DNA of 64,000 bases from Aurantimicrobium sp. MWH-Uga1 (GTDB lineage: Bacteria > Actinomycetota > Actinomycetes > Actinomycetales > Microbacteriaceae), in assembly GCF_003325955.1 (NCBI RefSeq), contig NZ_CP030929.1, positions 1,488,001 to 1,552,000 on the forward strand. The letters are read 5' to 3'. Position 1 is the stretch's first letter. Every line of letters starts with the position of its first letter. This document shows, piece after piece, positions 60,279 through 64,000 of the stretch. The notes beneath the pieces are model-generated. The model did no database searches. It was given only the letters and a program-made list of their open reading frames with translations, and was not told the DNA's origin. The translations under genes and the position numbers were made by a program.

Positions 60279-61966
60279 GCATCCACCTCGTCTCGCTTTT
60301 GCTGTTGCTGCTCCTGTTGCTGGTGGCGCTTAGTCTCATCATGGTCTTGAGGCAACACCGATGGCAGAGATGCTCTCGATTCATGCGGGGTGGAATATGA
60401 GATTTCAGTCTCGGTGGTTTCTTGAGCAGCCTGGTCAGCAACCAAATCAGACACACTGACGTGCTCACGAATGGTTCCCTTGCCGGGGCGTTCTTCAATC
60501 GGGCCAACAACCCATGTGTCTTTTGATCCACCCCCCTGACTTGAGTTCACAACAAGTTCACCCTCTGGAAGGGCAACTCGAGTGAGTCCTCCGGGTAGGA
60601 CAAATACGTCCTCCCCGTTGTTGACAACAAAAGGCCGCAGGTCAGCATGACGAGGTCGAATACCCTCCTCCACCAGAGTGGGAATCGTAGAAAATTGCAC
60701 TACGGGCTGAGCTATCCATCCTCGCGGATCAGCAATCAGTCGTTTCCTCAGCGCTTCAAGTTCTTCCGGAGAAGCATCAGGCCCGACAACTAATCCCTTT
60801 CCACCAGATCCATCGACAGGTTTCACTACCAGTTCATCTAATCGGTCTAGAACTTCCTCGAGCGCCTCCGGCTCTTCGAGGCGCCAGGTATCCACGTTGG
60901 GGAGTATGGCTTCTTCCCCGAGATAGTACTTTGTCAGTGCTGGAACGTAGGTGTACACCAACTTATCGTCGGCTACTCCATTGCCGACTGCGTTGGCGAT
61001 GGTGACATGGCCTAAGCGGGCCGCAAGCAGCATTCCGGGTGAACCCAAAATGGAGTCCGGGCGGAACTGGAGAGGGTCGATGTATTCATCGTCTACTCGA
61101 CGGTAAATCACATCTACACGCTTGGGACCAGCTGTCGTTCTCATCCATACGCGGCCATTGGAACAAAACAGGTCACGGCCTTCGACCAGTTCAACCCCCA
61201 TCAGGCGGGCAAGAAGTGTGTGCTCAAAATACGCAGAGTTATAAACACCGGGAGTGAGAACAACAATGGTGGGCTCATCAACTCCCTCTGGCGCAGATGC
61301 TTGGAGTGCTTGAAGAAGTTTGTAGGGATAGTCTCCTACTGGACGTACGCTCATCTCCACAAACAACTCAGGCAATGTTTGTGCCATTACTCGTCGATTA
61401 GAAATGACATAACTCACGCCTGAGGGAACACGCACATTGTCCTCAAGGACGCGCCAATCTCCCTGCTGATCGCGAATAAGGTCGATACCGGCGACGTGAA
61501 TGCGGACACCATTTGCGGAACGGATACCTGCAGCTTGGCGGTGGTAGTGACTCGAGCTACTGATGAGCTGTGCCGGGATAATCCCGTCCCTCACGGCATG
61601 TTGTGGGCCGTACACATCAGCTAGGAACATCTCAAGAACTTTGACGCGCTGTTGAACACCGCGTTCCACGTTGTTCCAGTCATCTGTTTCGATTACTCGA
61701 GGAACTGCATCTAATGGAAAAGGTCTTTCTTCACCCGCGAAGTCAAAAGTCACACCCTGAGCAAGGTAGGAACTTGCAAGAGCTTCCGTGCGGCCACGTA
61801 GCTCTTCTTGCGTCATTTGGGCAAGCGCGTTGTAAAGATCTTTGTAGGGAGGACGTGGATTACCTGGTTTGTCTATCTTGGGGAACATTTCATCCCAAGC
61901 CGAGGCACCCTTGCGCACTCGGTGAGTTTCCCGAGTGTTTCCGTAACCGTCAAACAGGGTTGCCAT
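60272..61966 (-). CDS. circularly permuted type-2 ATP-grasp protein
   Basis: 564 aa. The permuted ATP-grasp core includes HYHRQAAGIRSANGVRIHVAGIDLIRD, WRVLEDNVRVPSGVSYVISNRR, LTPGVYNSAYFEHTLLARLMG, VKPVDGSGGKGLVVGPDAS and GLTRVALPEGELVVNSSQGGG. Expected to form an amide bond with ATP. ATG 61966 has AGGA upstream; GTG 61972 is the alternative. The last 60 residues are a disordered, Gln-rich tail. Start of a coupled three-gene operon. Confidence 0.93.
   Translation of the reverse strand: MATLFDGYGNTRETHRVRKGASAWDEMFPKIDKPGNPRPPYKDLYNALAQMTQEELRGRTEALASSYLAQGVTFDFAGEERPFPLDAVPRVIETDDWNNVERGVQQRVKVLEMFLADVYGPQHAVRDGIIPAQLISSSSHYHRQAAGIRSANGVRIHVAGIDLIRDQQGDWRVLEDNVRVPSGVSYVISNRRVMAQTLPELFVEMSVRPVGDYPYKLLQALQASAPEGVDEPTIVVLTPGVYNSAYFEHTLLARLMGVELVEGRDLFCSNGRVWMRTTAGPKRVDVIYRRVDDEYIDPLQFRPDSILGSPGMLLAARLGHVTIANAVGNGVADDKLVYTYVPALTKYYLGEEAILPNVDTWRLEEPEALEEVLDRLDELVVKPVDGSGGKGLVVGPDASPEELEALRKRLIADPRGWIAQPVVQFSTIPTLVEEGIRPRHADLRPFVVNNGEDVFVLPGGLTRVALPEGELVVNSSQGGGSKDTWVVGPIEERPGKGTIREHVSVSDLVADQAAQETTETEISYSTPHESRASLPSVLPQDHDETKRHQQQEQQQQKRDEVDAC
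60299..60325 (-). repeat. CAG/CAA trinucleotide tract
   Basis: Codons for HQQQEQQQQK at the end of the ATP-grasp gene form a short imperfect trinucleotide repeat on the minus strand, next to the coupled alpha-E start. Confidence 0.6.
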
Positions 61967-62079
61967 CTTCACATCCTGCCCGTCTTTGGTTACAAGAAGA
62001 TTACAGCGCGAAATGTAATGGTGGAAAGAGTGTCTGCAGGCTTCTTCTGAATTGGGAACTAACTCACTAGCGTGGAATC

Positions 62080-62658
62080 ATGAAAGTTGCTGACATTTCC
62101 CAGGGAACATGGCTGAACGAACCCGAGATGGTGAAGGCCTCAGCAGAGGGTTTGTTCGTGACCGCGAAAAATCACAGCGACTTTTGGCGCACCACCTCAT
62201 ATGGGTTTATTCACAACTCAGGGCATGCTCTGCTCAACGAATTTCCACAGAATACGTCAGTGGAAGCGAGCTGGGTTTTAGATTATGACCAACAGTTTGA
62301 CCAGGCAGGATTGATGATCTGGTCGGATGAAGAGAACTGGATTAAAGCAGGGGTTGAATATGCCGACGGCGCACCGCAGCTCGGTGCCGTCGTCACGCGA
62401 GAAGTATCAGACTGGTCCGTTGCTCCGGTAACGGACTGGATGCACAAAGAGGTGCACCTGCGCATGAGTAGACAAGATGATGCCCTCACAATTCGTGCAC
62501 GTTGTGCTGGACCCTGGCAATTGGTCAGAGTTGCACCATTAGATCCTCAGCGCTCCTGGCAAGCCGGTCTGCACCTTGCTAGTCCAACTCGTTCAGGCTT
62601 AACCGTCAGATTTACTTCTCGTGCGGTTGGGCCTAGGGATGCTTCACTGCACGATTAG
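62080..62658 (+). CDS. DUF1349 concanavalin-like domain protein
   Basis: 192 aa beta-rich protein. DFWRTTSYGFIHNSGHAL, FDQAGLMIWSDEENWIKAGVEY and HLRMSRQDDALTIRA match DUF1349 (jelly-roll related to glycoside-binding domains). No signal peptide. TAGCGT is 6 nt before the ATG, divergent from the ATP-grasp operon. Function unknown; sugar binding is possible. Confidence 0.9.
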   Translation: MKVADISQGTWLNEPEMVKASAEGLFVTAKNHSDFWRTTSYGFIHNSGHALLNEFPQNTSVEASWVLDYDQQFDQAGLMIWSDEENWIKAGVEYADGAPQLGAVVTREVSDWSVAPVTDWMHKEVHLRMSRQDDALTIRARCAGPWQLVRVAPLDPQRSWQAGLHLASPTRSGLTVRFTSRAVGPRDASLHD

Positions 62659-62676
62659 ATCTCTGGAGATACCTCT

Positions 62677-63762
62677 TTAGAACTTGGAGTCCAGCCACGT
62701 TCGCGCTTCATCAATTGATGCCTGCGGTAGTGAGAAGTGATCATCGTTGGGATAGGTCGACGACGTAATATCGCCACCAAGCGCTGTGATGGCATCGATG
62801 TAGCCGAGCTGCCACGGCAGCGGGCATGGACCGTTAGGGTCCTGCCCATCAATCAAGACGAGGATGGGGCACACTGGCTTCTTTTGTGCGGCGGAAGCCT
62901 CCTCAAATGCGGCGAGCCAGGTTGGAAGTTTTTCTTTGTTGACCTGAATCATTGCACCGCTGAGGTGGAAATTCCGGGTGAGGATGTCGCTGAAGTGATG
63001 CACAGGAGCGGTGTTCCAGTTCTCTTCAAACATCTTGATACCCAGCGGGGTAAAGACATCTTCGAGAGAAAGTCTGTCGGGAAATGCCGCAGGCATCGCT
63101 CCCAAAATCATGAATAAGTGTCCATCAGGTGGGGTGGGTGTACCTGATCCGGCAAGAGCTGAGCCGATGCCAGGAAGCTTGAGTGCGATGGACGGTACAC
63201 CAGGTGACATTCCTACGGCGCCAACAATTTCCAGATCGCCATAGTCTGCAGCATCCAATTCAGCCGCAGCGAGCGCACCGCCACCTTGAGACCAGCCGAC
63301 CAGTCCAAACTTGGTTCCCGCGCCGACGGGAAGTTCCCTCGCTGCCTTCACGATGTTCACTGCATCCAAGGCATTGGTTCGGTTCACGGTGTACTGGTGA
63401 ATTCCTGGTGTGCCCTGTCCTTGGTAGTCAGTCGCAACGACAACCCAGCCTTCATCAATGAACTTCTGTTGACCGGGTACTCCGTAATCAATAGAGGTGA
63501 CAGAACCCGATTCAAAGTACAGCGTGAGTTCCCTGGCAGGGTCTGGTTGTGCTGAAGGGCACGCCGCATCTCCCATACCGGTGGTGCCATGGGCCCACGT
63601 CATGACCTTACGGTTTTCTCCCGGAGCAGCTGGGGCAACAACGATGCCCGTGGACTCGGTGGCGTTACCGTGCAGGTCTCCGGAGCGATAACGGATGCGA
63701 TAGGCCTGAGCTCCTGCAATCGAGGTATCAATCTTCTCGTGGTGGACTAAAACAGTGCTCAT
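62677..63762 (-). CDS. lipase-family alpha/beta hydrolase
   Basis: 361 aa. Nucleophile elbow GWSQGGG (S158), oxyanion-region HGTTGMGDAACPSAQ, and a catalytic His in NDDHFSLP near the C-terminus; resembles the secretory-lipase (LIP) family. There is no signal peptide, so it acts in the cytoplasm or is released otherwise. ATG has AAGGAAGG upstream. Ester substrate unknown. Confidence 0.88.
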   Translation of the reverse strand: MSTVLVHHEKIDTSIAGAQAYRIRYRSGDLHGNATESTGIVVAPAAPGENRKVMTWAHGTTGMGDAACPSAQPDPARELTLYFESGSVTSIDYGVPGQQKFIDEGWVVVATDYQGQGTPGIHQYTVNRTNALDAVNIVKAARELPVGAGTKFGLVGWSQGGGALAAAELDAADYGDLEIVGAVGMSPGVPSIALKLPGIGSALAGSGTPTPPDGHLFMILGAMPAAFPDRLSLEDVFTPLGIKMFEENWNTAPVHHFSDILTRNFHLSGAMIQVNKEKLPTWLAAFEEASAAQKKPVCPILVLIDGQDPNGPCPLPWQLGYIDAITALGGDITSSTYPNDDHFSLPQASIDEARTWLDSKF

Positions 63763-63811
63763 GATTGCCTTCCTTGACGATTGCTTCAGTATATGAAGGG
63801 GTTGCTGAAAG

Positions 63812-63952
63812 CTATCTGCCTGACTTGCACTTCTGCGAGCAATACTTCACGTTCTCCCAATCTCGCGCCCACTTCTTTCGCCATTCGAAAGGCAAACCAC
63901 AACGCTCACACACTTTGGGGGCGAAGCCGTTCTTGGTTTGTGCAGTGCGCAT
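63812..63952 (-). CDS. DUF2256 zinc-ribbon mini-protein
   Basis: 46 aa. [20 protein letters not shown] then VKYCSQKCK, with cysteines C15, C18, C38 and C42 forming a CXXC...CX3C site; the FEWRKKWAR motif is the DUF2256 signature. ATG 63952 has GAGG upstream. In many genomes DUF2256 lies near photolyase/cryptochrome genes; here phr is 6 kb away. Role unknown. Confidence 0.9.
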   Translation of the reverse strand: MRTAQTKNGFAPKVCERCGLPFEWRKKWARDWENVKYCSQKCKSGR

Positions 63953-64000
63953 CACACCTCTAACCCAATCAGAAAAATGAAAAGTGGTGTGATTTATTGG

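Noticed and set aside
1-64000. CRISPR array, IS elements, integrase, prophage, tRNA or rRNA genes
   Set aside because: Looked for repeats with regular spacers, transposase motifs and cloverleaf or rRNA-like sequence; none seen by eye.

Overview
The window looks like chromosome of a small-genome, moderate-GC actinobacterium of the Microbacteriaceae type (freshwater lineages such as Aurantimicrobium or Rhodoluna are the closest guess, from recall only). Supporting signs are the actinobacterial families DUF3073, DUF3817, DUF4229 and SCP_3, a lone-permease RND exporter, System II cytochrome c maturation, a short archaeal-type aspartyl-tRNA synthetase, and many GTG or TTG starts placed 6-9 nt after a TANNNT -10 box (leaderless transcription). 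No IS, prophage, CRISPR, tRNA or rRNA was seen. Gene density is very high: no gene-free stretch exceeds about 240 bp, and several convergent gene pairs overlap at their stops.

Layout. 1-4.9 kb: 3' part of a Pls/PosA-type membrane NRPS, an overlapping M1 zinc peptidase and a convergent Sfp-type phosphopantetheinyl transferase, which together suggest synthesis and trimming of an isopeptide polymer. 4.9-9.7 kb: a GH13 alpha-glucosidase, then a divergent tryptophan catabolic operon (kynA, an amidohydrolase, kynU) with no classical formamidase. 9.7-16.3 kb: purS-purQ-DUF3817-purL, an aldo/keto reductase, an HtaA-domain protein without signal peptide, chorismate mutase and a DMT exporter. 16.4-23.2 kb: two exported proteins sharing a short motif, purA, a methyltransferase, an APC permease, a SpoU methyltransferase, pyrE and a second DMT exporter. 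23.2-33.3 kb: RND permease, a second APC permease, tandem fluoride channels, DUF3073, TauE, purM and divergent purF.

33.3-43.1 kb is a menaquinone block: polyprenyl synthase, menG, menF, menD, menA, menE, menB, menC, with no recognisable menH or DHNA-CoA thioesterase. 43.1-47.6 kb is a cytochrome c maturation operon (histidine phosphatase, ResA, CcdA, ResB, CcsB). The quinone and cytochrome pathways together supply the respiratory chain. 47.6-55.6 kb: aspS, small redox proteins, a 32-residue ribosome-associated-type basic protein, an ArsR regulator divergent from a Trk potassium uptake pair, proC, a CDF metal exporter and tadA. 55.6-58.5 kb: a leaderless Cys-rich mini-ORF ahead of a winged-helix regulator, a photolyase, and a rhodanese lipoprotein under a CsoR/CstR-like palindrome. 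58.5-64 kb: the translationally coupled triad circularly permuted ATP-grasp / alpha-E / transglutaminase, then DUF1349, a lipase-family hydrolase and a small DUF2256 zinc-ribbon protein.

Most interesting: the Pls-M1-PPTase block, the amidohydrolase in the formamidase position with a large hairpin at its 5' end, the CsoR/CstR-like operator on the rhodanese gene, the Cys-rich leaderless ORF, the ATP-grasp/alpha-E/transglutaminase triad, and the TAGRCT-N6-start signature with mutually exclusive divergent men promoters.
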